From contig RCAB01000343.1 in NCBI GenBank assembly GCA_003640385.1, positions 315 through 64,314 on the forward strand: DNA of 64,000 nt, in the 5' to 3' direction. The notes under the pieces are model-generated. The model saw only the letters and a program-made list of their open reading frames with translations, did no database searches and was not told the DNA's origin. The position numbers were made by a program, and so were the translations under genes. The stretch comes from Setaria digitata. Lineage: Eukaryota > Nematoda > Chromadorea > Rhabditida > Setariidae. Shown one piece after another: positions 11,360 through 23,300 of the stretch; the stretch's first letter is position 1, and each line of letters begins with the position of its first letter.

Positions 11360-14300
11360 CTACTGCTTATCGATTATATTTTTCAAAATATCCAGGTTTT
11401 CCAAAAGTGAATCTGCAAATAAGTCTGTGTTGCGCTGATCCTGAAAAGAAGGAAAGAATTCGACGAAAAAGTGGAAAACAGGTATTATAATGATATCATA
11501 ATATGGACAGAAAAAATCCAAAGTCCGAAATAACATTAGCTAAACTCATTCCTCAGTAAAGTTTTATCTTTCACTTGTTGAGACTTCTGAAGTGAAGATG
11601 CTAGTATTATAATAAAAAATATTATATAAAAAAAACTTTATAACGGCTGATCTTTAGACTAAATTAAATATCATGATCTGACCATTTAATCTTTTGTTAC
11701 AGAACTTTTTGTGCCTATTTTTAAAATATTTTGACTTTCTTTTTTTGTGTTCTGAAGAAATGTCAGTAGGAATTGTCGTGGAAATTTTGCTTTTAGCAAG
11801 AGTTATTTTTAATAATGACCTTATAGGTTGAAATAAAAGCTCCCATTTTGTCGGACAGCACGTTGTAACCGATACCAAAGCCATCTGGAACAACTGGGCC
11901 AAATCCACCAAATGCTATCGTTTCAGTCGCAAGAGTTGATGTCGACAGAATGAACCGATTCATGTATTGGAATATTTCACTACTGAATAATTTTGGCTGA
12001 GGCCAACCAAGTTGATCAGCGGTTACTCGTAAACCCATAAAATGACGATCAAAACCTTGTCCTTGAACAGAGATATGCTTTAACATCATCTTCCAACATT
12101 TGTAAAACTGTCTTTCATATCAATTACCTGTTGCAGCTTCTTTTACTAGCTTTGAATGCACTGCAGAACATTTCTTCAGGAGGTCTCCAACATTGCTTTT
12201 ATTACTTTCAATGGCAAGAACTGTGTCAGTAGTAGCACTTGTTGCTGAACGAACGCATTCCGTCCGTCCCTGAAATCAATCGCAAGATGCTTCTTCTAGC
12301 CTTTTTTTTTAACCTTTTTAAGGTCATATCAAAGAATAAAACAATAAAAAGTGTACCTACACTAAACTGTTGGATGTTATTTAAATTTATGAGTAATGAA
12401 AACTGAAATAGTTACACTAATTTTTATTAGTTTGGCTGATATTCAAATTGAAGGGAAACTGGACGAAAATTTTTCATGTTTATAATCAAGCTTAACCTTT
12501 AGAAAGGCAGCAGTACTACAGGATTCGTAAGTTGGAACGAATTCTTTAAACAACTTGTAAAAAGTCAGTTGGATCGCTAACTGCATGATGGCATCTGGTG
12601 AGAGTTTTGAAAGTTTGATAACTTGTCGGTTCAATCCAAAATATTCCGCAGAGCTGAAACACAGTTTGGAGCCTATCGCAGTATGCCTCTCCTGAGCTTC
12701 TCGAATTGTTCGACGTAATGAATCCGTTAATACGAATTCTAAAAAATACCCTATCTTGTTCAACAAAAATTATTCAGTATATTTGATTTTATTCGCCAAA
12801 ATGGGGAAGAATGACCTGCGAAAAAAATAAATTGCAAAGTTAATCGTCATTAATTACACTCCTCCCTGTTCAGTGACTTACCCGCAACCCTAATGTAAAA
12901 AAATTTAAGTTGATCAATGTCAAATTAATTATATGTTTTCTATGAAATAGTAGCATAGCGACAGATAAATCTACTCAGGTTAATAACATTGGGATCGGAA
13001 ATACCAACCAACTGGTCGTAAGTTACTTCCCAAATGTGCTCCAGTGGCTTGATTGGGGTGTACGAAATGATTTTGTTTTATATCACGAAATGACTCTTCC
13101 ATTAAGCGAAGTATGGCAACACCATCGCCCCAGCTGTGTTCAAAATTTATCGCTGCTACACCTTGGGCGTCAACAATCAACTGAAAGCATTTATCGAACC
13201 ATCTGAAAAAACAGTCTACTTCATTCATCTAGCTCAAAATAATAACAAGGTCGCAAGCTATCCTTAGGAAATAACTGTTGAAAGGTCTGCCAACCTAGCG
13301 TCACTCAACTCCTTTGGTAATTAGTGATGTGGAGGACAGACCTACTTTTCTGGCAACGGTTTATCGAAGAGAGTCGTATCAAATCTTTAAAAATTCATGC
13401 CTGTTTCTAGCGTCACCACCAATGAGCATGGCTCCTGCCAACTGACTTAAGTTACCACTTTCCAGCGTATCCAAGCAAAGGACAAACAAAGCACTGTCAA
13501 TAAGTTCTAAGCTTGCCGAATTATTACTAACTGAAGACAATTCGGAACGAATCTAAAACATATCTTGAATTATGGCAAATTTCCTCACTAATTATTTCCT
13601 CACCTTCCGGTAGTTTTTCAAAAACCTCGTTACCAACAAAGTTTCTCACTCATCATTTCGAATTAGTCAAGCAGTAGCTAGTAGAACTTTTGCTGTATTG
13701 CGGTGACACTTCATATCGGCAAACATCCACTAAATATTTGAAGTGGGTTTAAAACAAAAAGGAAGAGAATCAAAAGAACCCTAGTAAAGAAAAATTGCAC
13801 AAGAAAGTCTCACTTCTGCCCATTGGTTACGCTCCAGTGAAGTTAGAGAACCAACACAATCTTCGGATTTCAGATTATTATTTTTGGATAATATAACAGA
13901 TAGACAGGCTTGGACTTGCTCGGCAGGCACAAGTGCTCCTGCAAAAATCAACAACTGACATTGGGAAAATAATTATCGAAATGGTATTTTTGTCAGTATC
14001 ACCCATCATTCCTAATATTTAGCTTCAAATAATTCTTGAAGATTATTTATTTTATTAATGACGCACCATGCTTGTCAAATAAATCAACAACAAAAATTCT
14101 TCCACCACGTAATACGATGAAATGTTTGGAATCATCACAATGAAGAAGCCAATCTTTTCCTTTTTGCGGAATACGTGAGCCTCCAAACATTGATTTGTAC
14201 TGGCTCATGTCTAAAGGAAAGGCACTAAAAGCTGCTGCACCGTACCAACGTAAATTTTCTGACAAGTGTCTAAAAAGTAAATCAATTATATCTAGATTGT

Positions 14301-15666
14301 GCAAAAAATATAGGAAAACTTTAATTTTATAGTTCTTTTTTAAATCTATTTAAAAAATTCAACTTTTCTGCTTTTTTCTACTTATTCATACAAATATACG
14401 ACATAAAACTGCAAATTCACTACAAAAAGTTGAATTTTAATAGACTCATTCATCATGATATAGTTTTTCATGATATAAGGAAGACCTAATGCCTCCTTAA
14501 GTTATTTCATTACAGATCCTCTGAAATGAAAATGTAACTTTAGCCTACTGGAACCCCAAAATAATATGAAACAAACTTGCAAATCCATTTGAATGATCCT
14601 GAATTTGCAGTTTTCGGATTCATGTAATATATTTCCGGTGCTAAACATTCAGCATCTAATGCACGCTTAATACGACCGTATGAAATAATCAAATTTGTTG
14701 CACGAGTGAGCTATAATGGGTTATTTAATAATAAACCTCTAATAATCGTCTCAATACTCAACTAAATGGTTTAGTGCAAACACAACTAAACGACACTTAC
14801 AACTTTTCGTTTTCTTTAAACACATAATGTCTAATGCAACTCACATACGCTGGTAGTTAGCGCAAGTTTACAGAGAAATACGGTATATTGAATGACCTGC
14901 TAAAAACTAACTCAGTTCGATCACTCTACCAAATTTAATAAAATTAAAATTGTAAAACTACTGGCTTTTACCTGGTCATTATAATCCGGATCTGGATCAG
15001 GAGCATAAACCATGAAGGGATTGTAATTAATGGGACAGGGAAGACGATCACTCAGATACATATTAAACCATGGTTCTGATATGAAGCTTGTATGCTGATT
15101 CCGCTTATCATGTAATATGAGCTCCCTCTGTAGTTCTGAAAGGAGAATCGCTTTACTATTTATAAGAATTTATAGGGAGCAGCACAAATAATAAATTCGA
15201 GAGCTTAAATAGAGAAATTCACAAAACAAATGCTTACGTGGGCCTTCCTGCACCATAAAATCCTTCACTAATGCTTTCAGTTGTTCTAATTCTTCCTTCC
15301 GAAGTATTGCTTCAGCAGCCGCTAAAAGCCTAAACAATAGAAAGTTGCTTTAGATCCTTCTTGTACCGCTTAGGAAAGTTTAGTCCTCTATAAAAAAGTA
15401 AAATAACTAATAAAAGATCACGTCTTTGAAACAAAACTACCTGCTACATGAGTGTGACAGCTTCGGAATCGGCAATCTTCGAAGACTATTTTGGAAATGA
15501 TATGTTGGTATATCGCTTTTATGGACATATTGATAGGCATCACCCTCTAGTTTATGTGAACTGAAAATTTTTTGAATAAATGGCTGGCTGTTAACTCCCC
15601 ACTCATTTCATTATCTAAGCAATACCTTCTCGTATTTTGGATTTTGATTAAATGTAACGTAGACAT
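11360..15666 (-). CDS. CPT2: Carnitine O-palmitoyltransferase 2, mitochondrial
   Basis: Thirteen exons close in phase to 643 aa (human about 658): 15666-15626, 15560-15441, 15329-15238, 15135-14972, 14710-14577, 14269-14067, 13938-13814, 13552-13401, 13202-13009, 12738-12497, 12269-12128, 12061-11820, 11440-11360. The enzyme moves long-chain acyl groups from carnitine back to CoA in the mitochondrial matrix for beta-oxidation. Diagnostic stretches are LRRLPIPKL near the start, FNMYLSDRLPCPINYNPFM, YNDQLTRATN, the catalytic histidine in INFEHSWGDG (about residue 366; H372 in human), YESCSTAAF, GQGFDRHFMGLR and ILSTSTLATE. The start in exon 1 (MSTLHLIKIQNTR) is basic and without acidic residues, fitting a mitochondrial leader. 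It was chosen because it is the only upstream ATG whose donor (AG|GTATTG) matches the phase of exon 2. Intron 8 uses a GC donor (AACAG|GCATGA). Confidence 0.95.
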
Positions 15667-16459
15667 GTAAGTGCTTCATATTCACTTTTTAACGAGAAAA
15701 TATTCATTCTCAAACACATTAGAACTGAAAGCGTGACTCCTACATGCCTTTAGTATTACTTCCATAGATCCAATGTGACTTACATACAACTTGTCGACAT
15801 TCCACGTAGCCGAATCAACGAAAATCCTTTCCACGATGCTTGCATGACTGTACAAATTGATGAAAGTAAAAGTTGGAAGTATGTGACTAATTATAATATC
15901 AGCACACTTCATCTTGCATCATTGTATCCATCTTACTTGTAATTTTTCACCTCTCAATTCCCACTTAACATTAGGCATTTAAAACCCCCTATAACTGATT
16001 GGAAACAGTACAATATGATCGAGAAGAGAGGCCAGCTCCAAGAAAAAACCGCTGATATGATAACAAACTATTCGAATTCTTTGATATAAATCATTTCATA
16101 TTTATATCATAAGCTTTAAATGAATATGGCAGTGATATAACATAATGGTTGGATAGGTAAATAGTAACATATAGAAGTAGAAGATATTTTTGTAGAAAAA
16201 AGCAGAGATCAAAACTCTCAATTACAGCTTAAACAGTTCAATGAAAGCAACAAAAACGGTTGATATATAAATATAAATGAACAAAAATCATAGAAAAAAA
16301 AAAATTCGACAAGTAATATATCACAAAGGCATAATTAGGAAGTAGCCGGAAAACAAAACCAGCAATAATCTAGGTGGGAGCTTTGTTTTTCAAACATTAG
16401 TAATCATTTCAGTCAGCATTATGATCTTTATTATAAACGCTTCTTCAAAACATTTTCAT
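15667..16459. other. Intergenic between the NuSAP-like gene and CPT2
   Basis: About 790 nt, AT-rich. A minus-strand AATAAA (forward TTTATT 16427-16432) lies 28 nt past the NuSAP-like stop. The remainder is the CPT2 5' flank. A 76-codon open frame at 15912-15682 has no recognisable similarity and is not needed for CPT2. Confidence 0.6.
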
Positions 16460-19400
16460 TTAACAGTCGCGTCTCGCTCTCAATATTTGCTCACGTGCCC
16501 ATTCACGTTCCAGACGAACTTGCTGACGCATTTCGGCTCTGCAACGAATAGATGAATCCACACAAATTAATGTTTGAAACTCTGCCACAAACAGTAGCAG
16601 AAATTCAATTTTCCTTTACTATAATCTCAAACAGAATAACAAAACTTTTTATTACCACCAAAGGAAAAACCGAATGCAAATGAATAAACCTGGAAGTAGA
16701 GACGGCCGTGAATGTCTGCAACTGACCGCGCATTTTTGCTTCATGAAACTGGCTATCAGTCATTTTTGTGGTATCCACATAAGGTATAATGCGGCCACGA
16801 TAGGGCAAATAACGGTAACTAGATTTTCGAACCGTCTTCTCTTCACTTTCTGTTAGTGACGCTGAATGAATGAAGACAATGAAAGCTATTAAAAAATCAT
16901 TTCAGCCACTTCATTCTTCCACTACAGTACTGTAAATAGATAGAACAACACCACAAAAGCACCAATATTCGGTCAAATAGAAAGACTTTATAGATACAGA
17001 AAAATTACAAAACAACTCACCTCTAGAAATTTTCCCTCTCGGAGTGGCTAGTCTCTCCAATCGCTTGCTTAGCTGTGGCACGGTCACACATTTAGTTGGC
17101 TTAATAAGCCTTGGTGATCGTCGAACTTCTTTATTACTCGAATTTTTTGTGAGCTCTTTCACATCAATCTAAAAAAATATCACAGACAATTTATGTCTTG
17201 GCCTTCTTCAAAAGAAAAAAATGGCACCCTTAGCGATATGACAACTAATTTACAACGAAATCGCAACTTGCCCCTATCATACCCCGCCTACGAGGTGGTC
17301 GTATTTTCGACTGTGTCACATCATTACTTTTCGACTGCACAGCTGCGGAAATATTTTCTGTTTTACATAATCTTGAAAATGAAAAGTCCATCTTTGATGG
17401 ATCTGCATTAACATTCGTGAACTTCTTTCTAAATAAAAACACATTAAGCAACAGCAAGAAATTTATAACGTTTCGTTTTTCCGTGGAGAACTCTATCTGA
17501 TCTCCTGCATATTATGATCTTTGTCACAATCTGATAAAAGCTACTTCTGTAATATCTAATTTAGCCAGATAGTGTGGGAAGTTCATACACAGTAAAATCT
17601 GAAAAGGTATACATTAAAAAAGTTGAAACTATGCAAACTGATGCAAAATTCCAAGCAAAATTTTAGACGTTGCACATATTCATTCAGTAAAATGATTTCG
17701 GTTCAATCAGTTTGTATGACAGAAATATTTTATCAACTATTCTAGGATTAAAAGCAAAAACATACCCCATATTCTCCCCTTCTGTCCTAGGATTTGCTTT
17801 CTTTGAAATCTTCGGTGTAGCTAGCCTCTATAAATGCACTGAATTATACGTAAATTACCAAGAAATTTTTTAAAAAAAGTATGCCATAAAAAGAATTACA
17901 GTAAATCTCACGAAAAAAATGCGAAAAATTTATCACAAATTTTGTGAATATTCACTGAAGAACGGACAAAGAAAAACTGAAGATTTTTGTTCTATTACGA
18001 CTACACAACTGTGGTATACGAAAAACGTAACAGATTTACTTACCCTAAAAATATCGGGAACTGCCTTCTCATGTTCTGCGAATCTTCTTTTTACATTTGC
18101 ATCTGCTTCTTGCAAAGTTGGCTGTTTTTCAACTAATTTCTGATGCAGTGCAGCGAATCGAGCAACAACTAAATCTTTGAGTTCCTTAATATTATCTTCA
18201 AGGATTTAAAAAAAAAAAAAAACAGTTTTAACAATATCCTTATAACAGTTTTCACGAAAAGTTCATTTATAATGAAAAAAGATTGCGCAAAATATAAATA
18301 AAAATCTATTTGCTGATACAAAAAGTTTANAGTTCATTTATAATGAAAAAGATTGCGCAAAATATAAATAAAAATCTATTTGCTGATACAAAAAGTTTAT
18401 AAGGACTAGTTGCAAACATTTATAAACTCCTAATTGTGGAAGAGCGTACTTAACCAGGTAGTTAGATGATGCTCACAACTTGAAAATTAAGCGTTAGAAA
18501 TATCTTACGTGCACCACGTGTAGCAGGTATGCCCTTCCGGGGAATACTCATATCACCCATCAGTTTTGAACTCGAAATAGAATCATTTACTTTCTCGCTA
18601 TAATAAAGGGTGCTTTTCTTTTCAACCGAACCCTCGGCTAAAAAAAAATATTTGCACACAAAACAAAAATACAACTTCTGTTGAATCATAGTGCTTCTTT
18701 GTCCTTTGGTTGGAAAAATTCTAAGCTGTAAAAAGGGCCAAAAAGAATATGTTGCCGAAAAGGCTCAGAAAGATTCTAACTTGCTGAAGACAACTCTTCG
18801 CTGCACTTCTTTATGATATCATCACCACTATTCTGTTCAATAATGAAAGTTTGATTGAGTGTGTCACTCAACGAATTTTCAGATGAATATGATAAATTAA
18901 CCTGAAAATGGGTGGAAATAAAAAAATATCTTGGAGATATTTTGAATCTGATACGTAAAAACTATCGAAGAGGTGAACTGGAATCTAAAATTAAAGAGTA
19001 CATCATGCTAAATAACAATACACGAAACAGCAGCAGGAATGAATAGATCACACAATAACCTCATAAAAAAACATTCTATTACCTTCGATTTAACAGTTTC
19101 TTCCGGAGAGACAATAGATTCAGCAGCGCTCTTCGGAGAGATATTTTCTTTGGCGGCTCTCTTTGGAGCGATATTTTCTTTATTGCATTCTCTTTGTTTC
19201 CAAACTTTTGACAGCTCTGTAACCAGTACTTCTTTCTGAAAAACTTCCGTATGCCGTACACTTAACCGTTCGGTATTTGCTACCAACAAACACCAAATGA
19301 AATTTATTCCCAGCTTTTGGTATGAAATTGACAATAGCATACACTTAATGGAACTAGATGAAACATCGGCTATATTATCAAATTATCATAGCAATTTGGT

Positions 19401-19716
19401 GAACAAATAAATTAATCTTGCAAAAACTGAATAGGTGAATTCGGCAGAATTAATATGGTTGTCGTCCTTCAGCGACCTACTACAAAACATTCAGGCTAAC
19501 AGAACTCACTCATCAGCAACACGAAAACATTACTACGAGATATGAAATGTATTTCACACAGTTCATACAACATCGAACTATAAGGAAATTAGAAGAAATA
19601 AGATAAGTGGAAACCTTCTGATTGGCGTTGATTGAGTGTCGCTTTGCTGCTTTCCGTAGCCGAGAATATTTCAGTGCAAAAAGGCGTCTTCGAATGATTT
19701 CCAAATCGTTTTCCAT
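16460..19716 (-). CDS. NuSAP-like nucleolar and spindle-associated protein
   Basis: Ten exons join in phase to 430 aa (vertebrate NuSAP about 440): 19716-19615, 19235-19083, 18901-18781, 18637-18509, 18195-18044, 17827-17766, 17428-17254, 17168-17021, 16861-16690, 16538-16460. Residues 1-50 form a SAP-type helix-extended loop-helix (LFALKYSRLRKAAKRHSINA, then KKEVLVTELSKVW) split across exons 1 and 2. Exon 2 holds two KEN boxes in a near-repeat (NKENIAPKRAAKENISPK). The middle helix ALHQKLVEKQPTLQEAD...RRFAEHEKAVPDIFR resembles the NuSAP KLHEAHF...KKHFEEH segment. The basic region RRSPRLIKPTK, then YRGRIIPYVDT and the charged C-terminal helix RAEMRQQVRLEREWAREQ, match the order of NuSAP's microtubule-binding half. 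NuSAP bundles spindle microtubules and is degraded through KEN boxes by APC/C (family knowledge). Assignment rests on domain order and length; primary similarity is modest. Another nematode SAP protein remains possible. Confidence 0.6.
18260..18399. repeat. Tandem 70-nt duplication around a single N (assembly join)
   Basis: 18260-18329 is repeated at 18331-18399 with one A fewer, and the two copies are separated by one N. It lies inside an intron of the NuSAP-like gene, so the coding sequence is unaffected. It looks like two contig ends that overlap but were not merged. Confidence 0.9.
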
Positions 19717-20383
19717 TTGTCATTTACGATACTATATATCACAACTTAAAAAAAAAAAAAAATGAATCAAGTAATAACGGAAGTGAAAATGATAAGAGAT
19801 GATGATGCTGAAGGTGAGGAGCGTACAAAGAAGAAAAGGAAGTGATAAGACTCGAGAGGGAGATGATACTGAGGAATGAGTATCAGTGACGAAGAAGCAG
19901 GGGACGGATCCCAACAATCCCGATAGCACGACCTCTCCCGTTCCTGTCACCACCCAACTGTCCCGCGATAAAGGTCAGTCGTCACTATGCTACTAAACTG
20001 GTGGCCAATTTGCAATAGAGAGTTGGGGAAGTGCGTTATTAGCATATATTTCGGAACTTTTAGAAACATTGTCATCGCTACCTGAAATGATATTGGGTGG
20101 GTTTATAGGTTCACCTATGACCCAATAACATTTAGATATATTCCAAAATGACCTGATAGGAAGAGATTCTTGATAAACTTGCCGTATATATTTCCTTACT
20201 TCTCAATAATTGTGATATTCATGTGGCATTCTGTTGAAAATAAATGGCATATTTGTGTGGTAACTGATATATTCATCTTGTAATTAACATATCATTATGA
20301 CAAGCAGATTTCTGCTACTATTATCATTATTATTATTAGTCATGTCAATATTTATCCGTGGAGTAGTTTATTTTTAGCAGGAA
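19717..20383. promoter_or_regulatory. Divergent promoter region, NuSAP-like gene and INTS13
   Basis: A 667-nt gap lies between two start codons pointing away from each other, so both promoters should be here. On the plus strand the acceptor-like TTTTTAGCAG sits 3 nt before the INTS13 ATG, probably a trans-splice site. No individual factor site is clear. Confidence 0.6.
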
Positions 20384-23300
20384 ATGGCATCTATAGCAAC
20401 TGCTAGTTCTGCTCGTTGGGTTCATACAGATCCATTATCAGCATTGTGCTATATGCCAGACGATATACCAATTAATGAAGTTACAATCGGTCCTGATCAT
20501 AAGACTGTTATTGTTTTGGATCATTCGCCGGATTTTGCCACTTCATCCAATTTTGTTAGCTCCTTTAATTTAATTCAAATTTTCAAATATATATATATAT
20601 GTATAATTGCTGAATTAGTAAAGAATTTCGTTTGATCATCAGGAAAGATAGAGTTAAGGTTCAATAAATTGAAGCAGTTTGCCTGTAATTTGTCACTTCA
20701 ATTTCTTTTCCTCCTATATATAATTTCTGTCTTTTTTTTTCATAGAAAAAATTTTGCTTGGTCATTACGACAGACAGATATAAGCAGTATTTATATCTAT
20801 TTGATTTTTGGACCTGTCTGTCAATGTAATTGCAAACTTTTTTTGCATCATAATGTCATGATATCCTCGGAATACGGTAGATAGTCACGGATAAGGATAG
20901 AACATTTGTCGATTCGATTAATCCTTCATATCAAGTTATCAAAGTAATTTCAGAAAATTGATGTACCATTGAAAGATTCAACAACAGGTCAGATGCGTGT
21001 AGTGAATCAGGTGGAGAAGACGCTATGGACATGTGCGGTTGAATCGGCGTTTGAATTCCATCGAATCGTGGATGAAATTTATCCAGATGGCGTGCGATTG
21101 ATGCGTTTCGTGATTTCCGATTTTGTTGGACGATTCTTAACACCGAATTGGGGAATGCAGCTTATTTCTCTAGACCAGGTTCTGTATATCGTAAGCTCTC
21201 ATTTGTGTGTGTGGGATTCTGAACTTCAAAGTCTGGTGGAAAAGTCAGTAATAAAGAAATGATTCACATTATAAGGGATAAATAATTCTTTCTATTATGG
21301 GTGTTTAATTTTCACGCTAATCTGACTGTTAAAATTATGTAACTTCCTGTCAGTTTTAGTTGCTGAAATCATTTGCATCATGTGGCGTGCCAGATGCTAA
21401 AGCAGATCTATCATCTTGTTCCATAATTAACGGTATTTCAATGGCTGTTGAAGCGATTAGTGAATTGACGGAACTGCAGAAAAAGTTGTCAGATTTGAAT
21501 GCCGGTTTTAAATGTTTTGGAAGATATAGTAAACAGCGTGGTGAAAGCAGTACAAGGCAGAATGATGATGACACGCAGCTAGAAAACAGAGAAAATTTAT
21601 GCGATGTTGTTGATGATAGGAAGAAAAAGGATTCGAGAAGCAGGAAGTTTGGGGTAATCTTTAAATATTTATTCTACAAGACATATAGACGTTTGAAAAA
21701 AACCCATTTGTCTAGCTATCGTATTCATAATTACTTATATTGATTATTCGTAATATCTTTCATCCCACTTACCTACTTTCATTTTCGAGGAAATTTGAGT
21801 AATCTATCTAAGATTTTTTTTTTCTTTTGAGGACCGTGTGAAAAAGTTGTCATTGAAAATGAAACTTGCAAGGAAAGAAATGCATTCATTAACAGTGGAA
21901 AGTGGTATCAAAAAGACGTTGCCAAATATGGGCTCGATTGTTGTTTTCACATCTCTTAAAAGGTATATGCTAGTAGTTGAGATATTCATCCCAAGAAAAA
22001 TTTGTTTCCCAGGAAGAAGTCAGTAGCTTAATATGATTTATTTAGCTTACAAAAAAGAAGTAAATTTAAGCAAAGCATGCTTAGTTCAAGTTATTTTCAG
22101 TGATGAAGATATTGCTATGCTGACGAAGCATATCACCGAGGATATTATCAGTCGCAATAAAATTGTGAAAGCTTTGGATGGTGATAAAAAGTTAGTTTTG
22201 AAGAGAGATCTTTTTACTGTAATTCATTTCGAAGTATGGATAGATTGTTGTTTTATATGGAAGGATAAGAAAAAAACGAAGGAAATTCTGAGGAGTGTTT
22301 TCATGTGAATGTTTTTACTCAGTTCCCTATCTTAGTTTTGCTCCAATCTCACACGTGCAAGTCTATTTCATTATTATTTATCCTGTAACAGATGGCAATA
22401 AGGATAAAACTTACCTTCCGACCGCCAAATCGCTCACAAAGGTTTTATTTTGCAGTTTTCTTTCGATATTTCATAGAACTTCAACTTTTTTCGTTCCAAG
22501 AATTTTCATATAAAAAACATTGTCATTTCATTGTTTTGTTTCTGAGTTTTATTTATTTTATTAGCATATGTTTTATTCGCATGAACCATTTAAAATTTAA
22601 AACTTCTTTCTACAACTCTTTACTTGTTATCAAATAGTAGCTAATTATATTTCAGTTGAACGAATATGTTTCATGTAGTGTTGTCTGTGCTGAAGCTGGT
22701 CCATCACTAAGACCCATTTTGCACGGTGTTATTCTGAAGCATTTCGACCTAGCCTCAACGACAGTTACAAGTATACCGATGAAGGTTAGTTTGGATGAAT
22801 GAATTTTCATAAGTTCTGAAGTTCTAATTTAAATTTTGGAATCAATTCACTATGCTTTCTAGGAAGAAGCGCAGCAGGGACAGTCGGTAAACTATGATGT
22901 AGAAGTATTTCATCCGCGTCGAAGTCATCATTTACTGCAGCAGTATGATTTAATTGGTCCGAGTTCTAAGTTGCGAACCACCGTTAGTCCTGGTGACTAT
23001 GAAACTGTTAAACTAGCATGGACAACTCCATCTGCTAAAAATCGTTGGAATCAGGTTTGTCATTTCCATAATTCTGATTACTGAAATATAGGAGTTGATA
23101 TATTAAGAATAAGAGATGATATTTTCCAGTTTCCTCGTTGCATTTCTGCACTTCCTGTATCGCCAGCAAGCGTAAATGGTCGGCCGTCTGTATGCCTTAC
23201 TTCGTTTCTCCTCAGTGGCAGAAATGTTATGCTTGAGGTAAAATCTCATTATTCGAAGTTTTCTTTTCTCTTCCAAATTTCAGAATTAATTAGAAACTTT

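Noticed and set aside
13346..13384. Possible micro-exon in CPT2 intron 8
   Set aside because: The intron before it would be only 16 nt, which is too short; it is better read as an alternative donor extension.
15682..15912. Minus-strand open frame upstream of CPT2
   Set aside because: It has no CPT2-like sequence and no donor matching the phase of the next exon; a better first exon exists at 15666-15626.
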